Positions 41,225 through 50,621 of a stretch of 64,000 nt of DNA are shown here, piece after piece. Source of the stretch: Citrobacter sp. FP75 (GTDB lineage Bacteria; Pseudomonadota; Gammaproteobacteria; Enterobacterales; Enterobacteriaceae); NCBI RefSeq assembly GCF_018342065.1, contig NZ_JAFDOE010000012.1, positions 1 to 64,000 of the forward strand. The letters are read 5' to 3'. The translations under genes were made by a program, and so were the position numbers. The notes under the pieces are model-generated. The model was not told where the DNA came from, made no database searches, and worked only from the letters and a program-made list of their open reading frames with translations. Every line of letters begins with the position of its first letter. The first letter of the stretch is position 1.

Positions 41225-41767
41225 TTATTTTCCGAGAATGGAATCTCGTAAGGCATGTGTTTCCGTCCTGAAATGCTGAAAGGTGCCTCCTTCAGCAAGA
41301 CTCACACGCCGGTTGCGTAACTGCCACAGTCGATAGGTTACGATTAGCGCTTTTGACCACGCCACGCCAGCGCCGGAAAACAGCACCACACAGGTGCTGA
41401 TCTGGTGTGCAGTGATACTCCCACAGATGATGAATGTTGTCAGTGGTGCAAGCGGAACGAGTATAATCATAAGCCAGAACAGAAATCGCCAGCGCCGGCG
41501 CTGGCTAACATACCCCTTATCCAGCTGTTCGGTAGTACAGCCGGATTCCTCAACGGCTTTTTCCCAATCAGGAGAAGCAGGCAGTTTGTCGTCGGTGTTA
41601 AGCTCAGGAAAGGCATCACGCATTCGCTCCAGATTGCGTGATGTCATGTGTCGAGCTGATCGTAGAAACCACTTTGTTTCCTGCACAGGTAGAAAGATGC
41701 TAAGCAATCCGATGGTGATACGCCCGGTGAGGCTTTTTTTTCGTGAGACTATTTTTTCAGATGTCAT
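41225..41767 (-). CDS. traX: TraX, small membrane transfer protein
   Basis: 180 aa with two close membrane helices (FLFWLMIILVPLAPLTTFIICGS and CVVLFSGAGVAWSKALIVTYRLW) in the middle and basic ends. The start overlaps the traW stop by 4 nt. R64 TraX, at the same place, has been likened to IcmV. Needed for transfer in the R64 system. Confidence 0.8.
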   Translation of the reverse strand: MTSEKIVSRKKSLTGRITIGLLSIFLPVQETKWFLRSARHMTSRNLERMRDAFPELNTDDKLPASPDWEKAVEESGCTTEQLDKGYVSQRRRWRFLFWLMIILVPLAPLTTFIICGSITAHQISTCVVLFSGAGVAWSKALIVTYRLWQLRNRRVSLAEGGTFQHFRTETHALRDSILGK

Positions 41768-42966
41768 TTGGCCGCTCCCTGGTTCATGGCTGATTCGAGT
41801 TGTTTTAGTCGTGGGGCATAGGACTGACGGGCAAAGGCAGCGAGCAACTGGCCGTCGATAACGTTCCCTTTGCGTATCAACTCTTTAATGTCATTAAGTT
41901 GCCAGTTCATCTGCGCCGTGGTTCGGATGAGTTCGCGCATAAGGTTATCTCCGTTCATTTGCTGCAGGTCAGAGAGATAGGCTGTATTGGCATATCGACG
42001 TCCGGCCTCAAAGGATTCAAATTCTCGCTGGCTCATGTAGCCTTTCGCTTTCGCCTCCGGTGAAGCCACATCATCAAAATACTGCGCTGCGGAAGGGGAC
42101 TGCAGTGCTTCTTTCAGGGCATCACGGGTGGTTTCACTGGGCTTACTGTCGGCAATCAGCGAGAGCTGAGGTTCAGAGGCGGCATCGGTGATACCGTTGT
42201 ACTCGTTGAGCAATCCTACATACGTCCGTCCGGTTACGGTGTTGACTTCACCTTTACCGGGCGTGCGACCGGCCGAAGGGCGCGATGTGTTTTTCATGTA
42301 GGCCATTGCGGCGTCGGTCTGTTCCTGTGTCCAGGACAGTGCTGGTGCCGTCCCTTCCGGTCCTGCTCCACCATAGATCGAGCGTACTTGGCTGTCACCA
42401 CCGGGCATTTTGCTGACGGCTGGGCAGATCCCCGTCCCACCAAAACGCTCATATTCTGCTGCTGTGCAGTACGCTGCATGCACGTTCGCACCGTCATAAG
42501 CGTCGCGGGCCTGCTCTTCTGATGCAGTGGAAATCCTCTTACGCACCGCTGAGTTGGAAACGCCTTTGCCGGAAGAGAGTTTTGATGCGGTACTACCTGA
42601 CGCACTTTTACTTTGTGCAGCAACGCCGGAGGCTGAATCACTGCAGATCGAATCCGGTACCGAAAAACTCTGTCGAGCTTCTTCCAGCCGTTGGGTTTCA
42701 TTATTGAAAATCATTTGCTGACGGGTGGCCTGTCCATCCTGATTAATCAGCGCGCCGAGCTTGTCAGCATTCTGTGTGATTGCTGTACCGGTGGCCTGCT
42801 GCATCTGTAGTATTTCGACCAGCGTTGCCTGGATGGTGGCCATCTCAGGCAGAACCTGAGTAGTTATCGGAACACTGGAGTTCACGTTGACGGTGAAAGC
42901 ACTGGCAACTGTGGGAAGGCTGGACGCGATGGCAAGCGCCAGCGCGGGGAGATGGCGTTGTATCAT
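41764..42966 (-). CDS. traW: TraW, exported transfer protein
   Basis: From ATG 42966 (GGAG 7 nt upstream) the product is 400 aa with a signal peptide MIQRHLPALALAIASSLPTVASA; an ATG at 42978 adds four residues and lacks a ribosome binding site. The mature protein is helical, Gln/Ala-rich and has paired Cys (DSICSDS, AAYCTAAEYERFGGTGICPA). Same place and length as R64 TraW, a periplasmic or outer-membrane component sometimes compared with IcmX. Confidence 0.8.
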   Translation of the reverse strand: MIQRHLPALALAIASSLPTVASAFTVNVNSSVPITTQVLPEMATIQATLVEILQMQQATGTAITQNADKLGALINQDGQATRQQMIFNNETQRLEEARQSFSVPDSICSDSASGVAAQSKSASGSTASKLSSGKGVSNSAVRKRISTASEEQARDAYDGANVHAAYCTAAEYERFGGTGICPAVSKMPGGDSQVRSIYGGAGPEGTAPALSWTQEQTDAAMAYMKNTSRPSAGRTPGKGEVNTVTGRTYVGLLNEYNGITDAASEPQLSLIADSKPSETTRDALKEALQSPSAAQYFDDVASPEAKAKGYMSQREFESFEAGRRYANTAYLSDLQQMNGDNLMRELIRTTAQMNWQLNDIKELIRKGNVIDGQLLAAFARQSYAPRLKQLESAMNQGAAK

Positions 42967-42978
42967 GAAATTCTCCAT

Positions 42979-43551
42979 TTAGTTGAGCGGGGTAAATACG
43001 TTGGGAAGGCGAGCTGACTGTGGGTCGGGGGCGAGGGCTACCAGAGGGAAGGTCTGAAAGCGTCTGCTGATACGTCCTTCCCGGCTGCGGGTGTCTATGA
43101 TAGTCAACCCACGACGAGCGATCCGTGAGTGAGTTGAAGGGGTAATATCCAGTACCGGCCAGTCTCCTGGGCTGAGTTGTGGGGTCTCTGCCCCCTCCGG
43201 CCATAACCAGGTATCATCACTTAACACCGTCCTTATATCCTCAGGTAACAGCCACTGGACCACATGACGCGATTCTCGCACCTGTTCGCCTGGCTCTTTT
43301 ACCTGCCATATGGCCGTAGTAACCAACTGGCGAGGACGATCTTTGATCGTAAGAAGAACGCCACAGGCTTCTTGTGGAGCCCGACGATCAGTAGCGTATA
43401 CAGCACGAGAGTTCACTGCACTGTCTGTACGAAAGTGACGAGATGGTAGAACAAACTCCACGCCGTCAACATCGATCATCAGGCGTGAAAGTCTGACCTG
43501 TCCCTTTGCCGGGCGACGGCAGCGTGGCGTCAGGTGGATGGAACACATCAC
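42979..43551 (-). CDS. traV: TraV
   Basis: 190 aa between traU (4-nt overlap) and traW (adjacent TAA-ATG). A soluble, Arg-rich protein with beta-type sequence (LMIDVDGVEFVLPSRHFRTD); no signal peptide or membrane helix. Named by synteny with R64. Function unknown. Confidence 0.7.
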   Translation of the reverse strand: MMCSIHLTPRCRRPAKGQVRLSRLMIDVDGVEFVLPSRHFRTDSAVNSRAVYATDRRAPQEACGVLLTIKDRPRQLVTTAIWQVKEPGEQVRESRHVVQWLLPEDIRTVLSDDTWLWPEGAETPQLSPGDWPVLDITPSTHSRIARRGLTIIDTRSREGRISRRFQTFPLVALAPDPQSARLPNVFTPLN

Positions 43552-46500
43552 AGGTCATACCCCAGTTCGTTAATCATTTCGTCCGCCATCAGTTCGATGA
43601 CACCCTTATCACCACGGACGCCACTGTTACGCTCTCTGTACTCAATGAGTTTTTTTGCAGACCCACGTGGGAACTTATCTGCCAGCAACTGACGGGCACG
43701 GGCAGTGCCGATCGTCGCGGAGAGATTTTTGCGTAGCGCACCATCTTTTTTGTCTGAGTTAAGCGACCACAGCTCCAGCGGTCCGAGCGTAAACCGGACA
43801 ATCCGCGCCAGCGTGCCCTGGGTCGTGCGCATCATACACAGCATCGGTACTCCACTACCGTCTGCAGCAGGACCGGCTGGCATACGCAGGAAAGCATGGA
43901 GATTGTGTTCGGGGATCTTAAAACTGTCCCGTAAAAGAGGGATGTCTTCCTGGCGGTAGCGCAGCAGCCAGAGGGTGTTGGCAGAATCGAGCAGGCTTTT
44001 CGGGTAGTCGGTAAGGAACTGGGTACTTAACACCGTGCGGATGCCAAACTTACGCTGTTCCCTGTCCTGCGTGTCCAGCGCTTCGAAGATGAAATCAATG
44101 CCCTTGACGTTGTGTAACTCGTCGTAGATTTTGGTTTTCATTTCGCTGTCGAGTTGGTTGATACGCCGCATAATGCCCGGGAGATAGGCTTCTGGCACCG
44201 TTTTCACTATCTCTTCCTGATACTGAGGAAGCGTAAAATCACCAGCTGTTATGTGGCCAGCAAAGAGGAACATTATGCCGGTTTTCAGTCTGCCTGCCGG
44301 AGTCTTATCGCCGGCGACGTTGTTTAAGTCTACGGCAATAATGCGTGTGTTCGGGTTCAGCGCGAAACGAGTCCGACTGGCCATCATCGGATAGTCCTGA
44401 CGAGCCTGAATCATGCAACGCTCAATGTATTCCAGCAGTGGCTCCTGTGAACCGTCACGCTGTACTCTGCCAAAACTCTCCTGAATTGCCTCACTGCGTA
44501 GTAGCGCTGGCATATCAGCGAGTTCGGGTACTGCCTGATAGTGCGCCCGTTGAGCCGCGGATAACTGCCCGCGCTCATGGAGGAGATCACGTACTTCATA
44601 CCATGGCGTCGCAGTCCACCATTCCTGATCGTGCTCATCTCTCAACCCGGATGACTCCAGTGCCTCATCCACTTCTGGCTCTACGTTTGACCGGAACATG
44701 TTTGGCTCAATACCGCTGCGCATGTCGAACGCCAGATCAATCAGGCGGTTCACTATCTGCCGGGTATCGGTCGGGTTAGGAGGCGTCCCTTTATCCGGTT
44801 CTATACAGAAGGCCATCAACATGGACGCGATAAATTGCTTCTCCGGCGTTACTGGCTTATGGGCACCGTACAGGATATCGAAAACATTGCGCGACTTAGA
44901 CGGGTCGTTGCTGAGAATAATACCGACGGCTTCGTCCTTTCGCTCCTCCGGCAGACTGTCACGAATCAGCTGGATGAACCCCATAGCGCTGAACCCTTTA
45001 TCGATATGCGCCACATAGGGAAGTGAAACTTGGGCGGAAGATACCTGTATTTCCGTCAGGGTATTAATCAGTACCGACTTACCAAGACCTGAGTCACCTG
45101 GTGCAAGTTCGGTGTGCTTGTTCTGTCGTGAAGAACCCAGCCCAACTTCCCAGGCGCAGCCGTCTTCAGTGTGCAGCATCAAATTACCTTCCCCGCGCCA
45201 GACGGAACCTGGTCGGTTGAAGGGCAGCATAGAAAGCGCATGGGATAGTGGCGGATAAAGCGGGACGGGGCCTGAACCTGCTGACGCTGCCAGCATGCTG
45301 TTTACCCATCCCCGACGTGGATCACCGAAGGTTGTGGTCGTGTTACAGACTCCCCATCCCTGCATAGCTGATTCAAGCAGCATCTGATTACGGGTGCATA
45401 TTTCACGGGTACGCCCCCAGGTGGAAGCCACAATGGTCATCACACAAACTGGATCTCGTTCATCCGTTTCAGCCAACTGCGTAAAAGCGTCGTAAAGAGG
45501 ACGAATGGAGGGAATAAATTGTCCAAATGATGAAATATTCTTTTTCCAGCCCAGCGCCTTCATCCCACCCGGCATTATATCGATCCGAATACGCCAGGGA
45601 ACGGCACGTGGAACCAGTTTAACCAGTTCATTGAAGGGGCTGGGGTTCTGAGGAGGCAGAGTTATGGCTACCATGCCATGCCATAGTCCCTCTGCAAACA
45701 CAAGATTACCTTCAGTTTTTGGTGTACAACCAAAAACCTGAAAATTCAGGAAGGGAGCAAGCAGAGCCGTGGCGTCATCATCCTGAAGCGTACCCGAGGG
45801 TGCGGCTTTCCCCGGCAGTGCCGGGCGCCATGCTGCCGATGTGCTGTTACGTGCTGTTTCACGTCTGATTTCGTTACAGAACTCAGGCACGTCTAGCAGG
45901 CGGACAAGTAAGCCGTCTCCGCCGCGTACGAGTGCTTTTTCAAGAGTAGAGATAAAGCTGTCATGCCTGATCTTCAGACCAGACATTTGCCAGCGCCAGG
46001 GCTCCTGTCCAAAGCGCGCGACCGGCGCTTTATCCTGGATAGCCCGAACGGTGGTATTGAAATCTGCTCTTTCCTGATGGCTCACCAGTGTCGGTGAACT
46101 CCAGACGGCAAGCCAGCATCGCTCACGGACAAGCCAAGGTGAAATTACGTTTACCTTTTCATTGAGCAGGTCATCCAACTGGATGCCGATGTGCTGAATT
46201 GAGCGTTTTTGTGGGGCGATCATGGTGCTGACTTCGTCACGCCCTTTTTCCGGATCTCGTTCAAAAATGAAGGCCAACTTATGGCCGGTATTTTTCCAGG
46301 TCGTACTGAGTGTGGATGTGAGGTGCGCGATCATTCCTTCAAACGCATCCGGATGGTCGGCTGAGGCGGTTTCTGATAGTTCACGCAATGCCCCGGAAAT
46401 TTCAAATGCAGAGAGGTAATAACCATGATGGGTTACGCCAATATAAGGTGCTTCCAGCCAGGGTCTGAGTTCCAGGTCGTGTTTGTCCAGTCCGATCACA

Positions 46501-46601
46501 GTGCGAATGTCGCAATAGTCGACAAAGTCAGCAGAGATGGTGAAACGGGAAAAGGTGTTCATAACGTCTTCAATGGCGAAGACAAGGCGGTTGATATTCA
46601 T
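43548..46601 (-). CDS. traU: TraU, VirB4-like transfer ATPase (DotO/IcmB)
   Basis: At 1017 aa it matches R64 TraU. Walker A GDSGLGKS lies near residue 500, with a Walker B-like MKTKIYDELHNVKGIDFIFEAL region and FGIRTVLSTQFLTDYPKSLL (sensor) near residues 820-870. DotO energises the assembly of the channel at the inner membrane with DotB/TraJ. First gene of a traU-V-W-X coupled run. Confidence 0.92.
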   Translation of the reverse strand: MNINRLVFAIEDVMNTFSRFTISADFVDYCDIRTVIGLDKHDLELRPWLEAPYIGVTHHGYYLSAFEISGALRELSETASADHPDAFEGMIAHLTSTLSTTWKNTGHKLAFIFERDPEKGRDEVSTMIAPQKRSIQHIGIQLDDLLNEKVNVISPWLVRERCWLAVWSSPTLVSHQERADFNTTVRAIQDKAPVARFGQEPWRWQMSGLKIRHDSFISTLEKALVRGGDGLLVRLLDVPEFCNEIRRETARNSTSAAWRPALPGKAAPSGTLQDDDATALLAPFLNFQVFGCTPKTEGNLVFAEGLWHGMVAITLPPQNPSPFNELVKLVPRAVPWRIRIDIMPGGMKALGWKKNISSFGQFIPSIRPLYDAFTQLAETDERDPVCVMTIVASTWGRTREICTRNQMLLESAMQGWGVCNTTTTFGDPRRGWVNSMLAASAGSGPVPLYPPLSHALSMLPFNRPGSVWRGEGNLMLHTEDGCAWEVGLGSSRQNKHTELAPGDSGLGKSVLINTLTEIQVSSAQVSLPYVAHIDKGFSAMGFIQLIRDSLPEERKDEAVGIILSNDPSKSRNVFDILYGAHKPVTPEKQFIASMLMAFCIEPDKGTPPNPTDTRQIVNRLIDLAFDMRSGIEPNMFRSNVEPEVDEALESSGLRDEHDQEWWTATPWYEVRDLLHERGQLSAAQRAHYQAVPELADMPALLRSEAIQESFGRVQRDGSQEPLLEYIERCMIQARQDYPMMASRTRFALNPNTRIIAVDLNNVAGDKTPAGRLKTGIMFLFAGHITAGDFTLPQYQEEIVKTVPEAYLPGIMRRINQLDSEMKTKIYDELHNVKGIDFIFEALDTQDREQRKFGIRTVLSTQFLTDYPKSLLDSANTLWLLRYRQEDIPLLRDSFKIPEHNLHAFLRMPAGPAADGSGVPMLCMMRTTQGTLARIVRFTLGPLELWSLNSDKKDGALRKNLSATIGTARARQLLADKFPRGSAKKLIEYRERNSGVRGDKGVIELMADEMINELGYDL

Positions 46602-46672
46602 AGCAGTGAAGACTCCACCAGGATGGCGTGTATTGATGGGCTCGATGGCGCATCTGTGTGACGAGGTGCGCT

Positions 46673-47542
46673 TCAGTTTTGTGTGACAGTGGTGCCAGTG
46701 GGCAGCGCCGATACTATTTTTTTCTGCGGGATTTCTGACAGCACGTCACTGTCCGTTACTGAATCCGGTGTAAGGATCAACGCCACTCCATTCATTTTCT
46801 GTCGCATGTCATCGCGAATGACTGGCGGGAAGCGTTTAAGCGCGTCGGCATAATCAGCAGGCCGCCACCCTCCGAAACGTTCTTCCAGAGGCAATCGATG
46901 CCGGGTCAATTCCGACAGCACCCGGCGACCCTCCCGAATTTTGTAAGGAATGTTGCTGAAGACGGCCTGCAGCGCTTTTCGGTTCAGGGCGACGACATTA
47001 CGTGGATGCAGATCCGGTAACCAGACCATTACCCCCTGAGCAGCAGCAAACCCGTTGAGGGCATGCCAGGCGTGGCAGATAAAACAGAGATTAAACGGCT
47101 GCGTGAGCCGTTCGAACTCAGCATATTCAGTATCAGACAGTAAACCGGTATCGGTCAGAAGCGCGGTGGGAATCTGGCGCAGGGCAAGGCGGCGGGCTGC
47201 AAGTGATGCGTGCTGCATCCCGGTTTGTGCGGCTTTCAGTGCACGAGTATGTTTTTCGTATTCAGCCGGTACCTGTGGCGTGGGGCGGGACGCCAGCTGA
47301 GCCAGCGTATCTTTCGCTCTGACGAGTCTGGCCTTTGCATCATGTGCTTCTTCCGCAAGTCGGGTTAAGGGCAGAGATTCTGGTAACATAAACAGATGTT
47401 TCATATCAGCACCGCAGCAATAGCAGCGTCCCCCTGAAACGCTCACAGGGGCAGGAAGCTGGGGGGCTGTGGTATGGACAACATCAGGTACTGGAAGTGA
47501 ATGTAGCCACCGAAGGTCAGGTGTCTTTTTCTTATTACTCAT
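46673..47542 (-). CDS. traT: TraT, DotN/IcmJ-like zinc-binding protein
   Basis: 289 aa. Two Cys pairs, RCYCCGADMKHLF near residue 38 and LCFICHAWHALNGF near 152, with nearby His, fit the zinc site of IcmJ/DotN, a coupling-complex protein to which R64 TraT has been related. AGGAGAAAA precedes the start. It is not the TraT surface exclusion lipoprotein of F, despite the name. Confidence 0.75.
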   Translation of the reverse strand: MSNKKKTPDLRWLHSLPVPDVVHTTAPQLPAPVSVSGGRCYCCGADMKHLFMLPESLPLTRLAEEAHDAKARLVRAKDTLAQLASRPTPQVPAEYEKHTRALKAAQTGMQHASLAARRLALRQIPTALLTDTGLLSDTEYAEFERLTQPFNLCFICHAWHALNGFAAAQGVMVWLPDLHPRNVVALNRKALQAVFSNIPYKIREGRRVLSELTRHRLPLEERFGGWRPADYADALKRFPPVIRDDMRQKMNGVALILTPDSVTDSDVLSEIPQKKIVSALPTGTTVTQN

Positions 47543-47587
47543 CGTTTTCTCCTGAAAGGGTCGGTAAACACCGACCCTTTCCTGTGC

Positions 47588-47992
47588 TTAGCTGATATTG
47601 ACGGAGCTGGTACCAAGCTGTTTCTGGGTACGACTCATAACTTCAGGGACAACGGCCAGCAGACCGCCAATAGCCAGACCTGCACAGCAGCGGCCCACGG
47701 TGATCTGCGGGTTGGTACCAACTTTTTTGAAAGCCAGCAGGGAACCGATGAAGATGAATACTCCGATCGCCTGGGCAATTTCCAGGCCAGAAGTTTTACC
47801 ACTTTTAGCACCGGCAGCGGCGCTGCTAAGCATGTCAGCAAGATCGCCTTCGGCGAAGGCCATGCCGGGTAACAGGAACGTGGCCAGGGCACACAACCCC
47901 TGAATCATTCGCTCACGGCACTTCATCATGGTCAGCTGACAGAAAATAACAACGGCATAAATACGCGCGGAAATAGCACGGAAAAGTGACAT
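47588..47992 (-). CDS. traR: TraR, small membrane transfer protein
   Basis: 134 aa from ATG 47992 (GGAGACACC upstream); an upstream in-frame start at 48061 would overlap traQ and is rejected. A hydrophobic segment ending GMAFA near residue 50, then two membrane helices (EIAQAIGVFIFIGSLLAF and GRCCAGLAIGGLLAVVPEV), the pattern of IcmD/DotP-type proteins. Confidence 0.78.
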   Translation of the reverse strand: MSLFRAISARIYAVVIFCQLTMMKCRERMIQGLCALATFLLPGMAFAEGDLADMLSSAAAGAKSGKTSGLEIAQAIGVFIFIGSLLAFKKVGTNPQITVGRCCAGLAIGGLLAVVPEVMSRTQKQLGTSSVNIS

Positions 47993-48026
47993 GGTGTCTC
48001 CTTGGGTTATAAAAAAACGAATGGTG

Positions 48027-48551
48027 TTAAAAAGCGAGTCCGAAGGTGGCGAGCGCGGCATCGATGAGCTGAGGTGAAAAGACCATCGCGGTTCCGGCCA
48101 TCAGTTTTACGGTCGCGGCACGAATGCTTTCGCTTGAACTGAGCGCGGTATGCCCTTCAAGTTCTGAACGTCGAAACATATCTAGTGCTGCATAGACAAA
48201 TCCCACACCTGCGAGCCGAACCAGGGAAAGCACGGCGTTAGCGGCCCCTGCAGCAACGCCGTAGGTGGCGGGCTGCACATAAGCGATTGCATCAAAGGAT
48301 GTAGCGCCAAAACCAAGCTGAGCACCACTGGCATTAATTATGGAGGGAAGGGATACCAGTGCGGCGCAGGAAAAAAGGCCAATAGCGAACCTGCCCGGGG
48401 ATAAGGGACCACGACTGGAACGTTGCCGGACCAGTAGGGCGATGAGGCCAAAAAAACCAATCATCTCAGACCAACTGAACAGTAAATCCAGTCCAGCGGT
48501 GAAGATGCCCGAAGCCAGGTTCTCTATTAGCGTAATGGCATCCAGTGCCAT
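48027..48551 (-). CDS. traQ: TraQ, membrane transfer protein
   Basis: 174 aa (R64 176), with three to four membrane helices (IFTAGLDLLFSWSEMIGFFGLIALLV, FAIGLFSCAALVSLPSII, GAANAVLSLVRLAGVGFVYAAL, LMAGTAMVFSPQLIDAAL). It overlaps traP by one base (TAATG). Related to IcmC/DotE-type proteins by context. Confidence 0.8.
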   Translation of the reverse strand: MALDAITLIENLASGIFTAGLDLLFSWSEMIGFFGLIALLVRQRSSRGPLSPGRFAIGLFSCAALVSLPSIINASGAQLGFGATSFDAIAYVQPATYGVAAGAANAVLSLVRLAGVGFVYAALDMFRRSELEGHTALSSSESIRAATVKLMAGTAMVFSPQLIDAALATFGLAF

Positions 48552-49324
48552 TAGCGCAGGGTTCCTCCTGTTGTCACCACAGAGCGTGTGGCGGGATCAA
48601 TCTGACGAATAGTGACTTTACCCAGCGTATCCCCCTCCCGGACGGACCAGGTACTGCCCTGCCATTTAATCCAGGCCATTCCCGACTCCAGTGACATGAT
48701 TTTCATGCCTGAAATAGCACTGGCTACCTGCCGTTTTTGGGACCTGGAAGCGGGTTTTGAGGTATCAGTGACGCTTGCCCGGGCTTCCAGTACTGCCAGC
48801 TTTTGTATCAGGTCATTAAGCTGGGCACGCGTTTCTACCGCGTATGCCTCATCCCTCTTGATAGCATCAGACAGACGGGTGACGCTGTCTTTCAGTGACG
48901 TCATAGAGTCATTTATCTTTCGATCACGGTCGTTCAGCTCGTCACGAATATCCGTCATCATGCTCGCCGTATCGCCCTGGAGCATCGGAGGTGCAATTTG
49001 TGTCGCTGGCTGCGCTACGGGGATCGAAGCCCTCGTGTGCTGGATAGTCTCAACTGCATTTTGCGGTGCACCGTCGAGCGTACTTTCAACCTCACTGAAG
49101 CTGCTTTCAGACGGTGTGTTATTTGTAAATGACAGTGACGGACCGAACAGATACCAGAGGCTGGCCACTGCCAGAAGAGTTATCCCGAGAAGCCACGGTA
49201 GAGAATAGCCAAACAGCAGCTCCCGTTTCCATAAAGGTGGTTTCTGACGGGGGTCTGGCGCGCCAAAATCATCCTCGTTTTCCAGCGTATCTTCTTCAGG
49301 TATGTCAATTTGCTGATTCATCAT
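48551..49324 (-). CDS. traP: TraP, bitopic transfer protein
   Basis: 257 aa. A charged N-terminus, one membrane helix near residues 38-57 (YSLPWLLGITLLAVASLWYLFG), a coiled-coil region (MTDIRDELNDRDRKINDSMTSLKDSVTRL) and a small C-terminal beta domain (GMAWIKWQGSTWSVREGDTLGKVTIRQIDP). The layout fits IcmG/DotF. It overlaps the 3' end of traO by 20 nt. Confidence 0.8.
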   Translation of the reverse strand: MMNQQIDIPEEDTLENEDDFGAPDPRQKPPLWKRELLFGYSLPWLLGITLLAVASLWYLFGPSLSFTNNTPSESSFSEVESTLDGAPQNAVETIQHTRASIPVAQPATQIAPPMLQGDTASMMTDIRDELNDRDRKINDSMTSLKDSVTRLSDAIKRDEAYAVETRAQLNDLIQKLAVLEARASVTDTSKPASRSQKRQVASAISGMKIMSLESGMAWIKWQGSTWSVREGDTLGKVTIRQIDPATRSVVTTGGTLR

Positions 49325-50621
49325 TGTTCCTCACGGGTACGGTGTCGCCATATTGACGACGGATTTCAGCCTGGCGGCGCGCTATAGCTTCCTGCAGGCG
49401 GGATTCAGTTTGCTGCTCTGCTGCAACAGGTGTTGGTGCTGATGTACTGGCAGCGGAGAGTGCGGCCTTCTTATTACTGATAATGTCGTCTGAAGTTACT
49501 GATTCAACGAAGAGAATGGAGATAACCTCTTTCTGCTTAACTGTTACCTGGCGGAACGGCTCGCGGGCCATCTCCTGTTTGATGACTTCCGCACCTGTCT
49601 GTGCTGTGCCACCGACCATTACGCCAGCTACTGTGCTGCCGTCAGGTTTCCCTACGCGTCCGGTGACTGTTCCGACGCTGGACTGCATGACTTGAGTATT
49701 AGCATCCTTGTACAGCCCCCCCAGATCTCCAAGACCACCTAATACAGCTGGTAGAACGATGTGTGTCCCCCATCGATGGTTGACATCGGAAGCTATTGAA
49801 GACATCAGGTTTTTCTCGCTCTGTGCGCTTGCTTTTACGTTCAGTTCCATTCCTTTCCAGCTCATACTGGTGAATTTGATATCGAGTCCATTTCCGGCAA
49901 GTTTTACTGAAGGGCTATGGAGTCTGGCGCCAGCCAGCGGCCCTGCAGGTATGACCGCAACCACCTCTGAGTTGGGGTTATCCGAATCCACGGCAGTCTC
50001 CATATAACCGGACGCACGAGTGAGTGCAGGGACGAAGACCTGTGCGCTTTCTGTTTTAGCTGTGGATTCTGCCTGGCGGCCAGCACCAGACTCTGGTGAA
50101 GTCCGCGTAACGCTGGCCAGTGCAGTGGCCAGAACCGGTGCGTCACCGCCCGCCTGCGCGGCACTGATTCTCGTGAGCAGTTTCTGGAGTTGAGCCTGGC
50201 GCTTCTCGTTTGCCTGCTCTTCTCCGGCCGTGTTTTCCGTGCGTCGTGACGATTTTCCCGACTGTGGAGATGGCGAGTCTTGTGATGCCGGCTTTGTTAC
50301 CGGCGGCTTATCAGGCGGGGGTTCCGTGACTTCAAGGCCTACCGGGAGGCTGGCGATAAAAGATGAATCAGTTCGTGCGGCTTCTTGCGCACCTAAGTCG
50401 TTTGAGGCTTTCAGTAGCTCACGGTATCGCGGGCTTTCTGTTGTGGTGGTTACGGCACTTGAGGCAGTGCCGTTAAGATTGACGGCAGAATCCTTTCCTG
50501 AAGGGTCATGTGCCAGCCATGACACTAACCAGTAACCGGCAGTCAGTAAAACCAGGGCTCCAAATCCGATTATTGAAATAAGTTTTTTGCCGTTATTTCC
50601 GGCATCCTGTTCTGCGCTCAT
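49305..50621 (-). CDS. traO: TraO, VirB10/DotG-like core channel protein
   Basis: 438 aa. Membrane helix at residues 14-36 (ISIIGFGALVLLTAGYWLVSWLA), a long linker, and a C-terminal VirB10/TrbI-like domain (VVAVIPAGPLAGARLHS ... SMSWKGMELNVKASA ... DVNHRWGTHIVLPAVLGGLGDLGGLYKDANTQ). DotG/VirB10 spans both membranes in the core complex. Much shorter than Legionella DotG because it lacks the pentapeptide-like repeats, as in R64. Confidence 0.88.
   Translation of the reverse strand: MSAEQDAGNNGKKLISIIGFGALVLLTAGYWLVSWLAHDPSGKDSAVNLNGTASSAVTTTTESPRYRELLKASNDLGAQEAARTDSSFIASLPVGLEVTEPPPDKPPVTKPASQDSPSPQSGKSSRRTENTAGEEQANEKRQAQLQKLLTRISAAQAGGDAPVLATALASVTRTSPESGAGRQAESTAKTESAQVFVPALTRASGYMETAVDSDNPNSEVVAVIPAGPLAGARLHSPSVKLAGNGLDIKFTSMSWKGMELNVKASAQSEKNLMSSIASDVNHRWGTHIVLPAVLGGLGDLGGLYKDANTQVMQSSVGTVTGRVGKPDGSTVAGVMVGGTAQTGAEVIKQEMAREPFRQVTVKQKEVISILFVESVTSDDIISNKKAALSAASTSAPTPVAAEQQTESRLQEAIARRQAEIRRQYGDTVPVRNNDESAN

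Noticed and set aside
47993..48061. N-terminal extension of TraR to 48061
   Set aside because: It overlaps the traQ 3' end, lacks a ribosome binding site and gives a polar leader; ATG 47992 has GGAG at the right distance.
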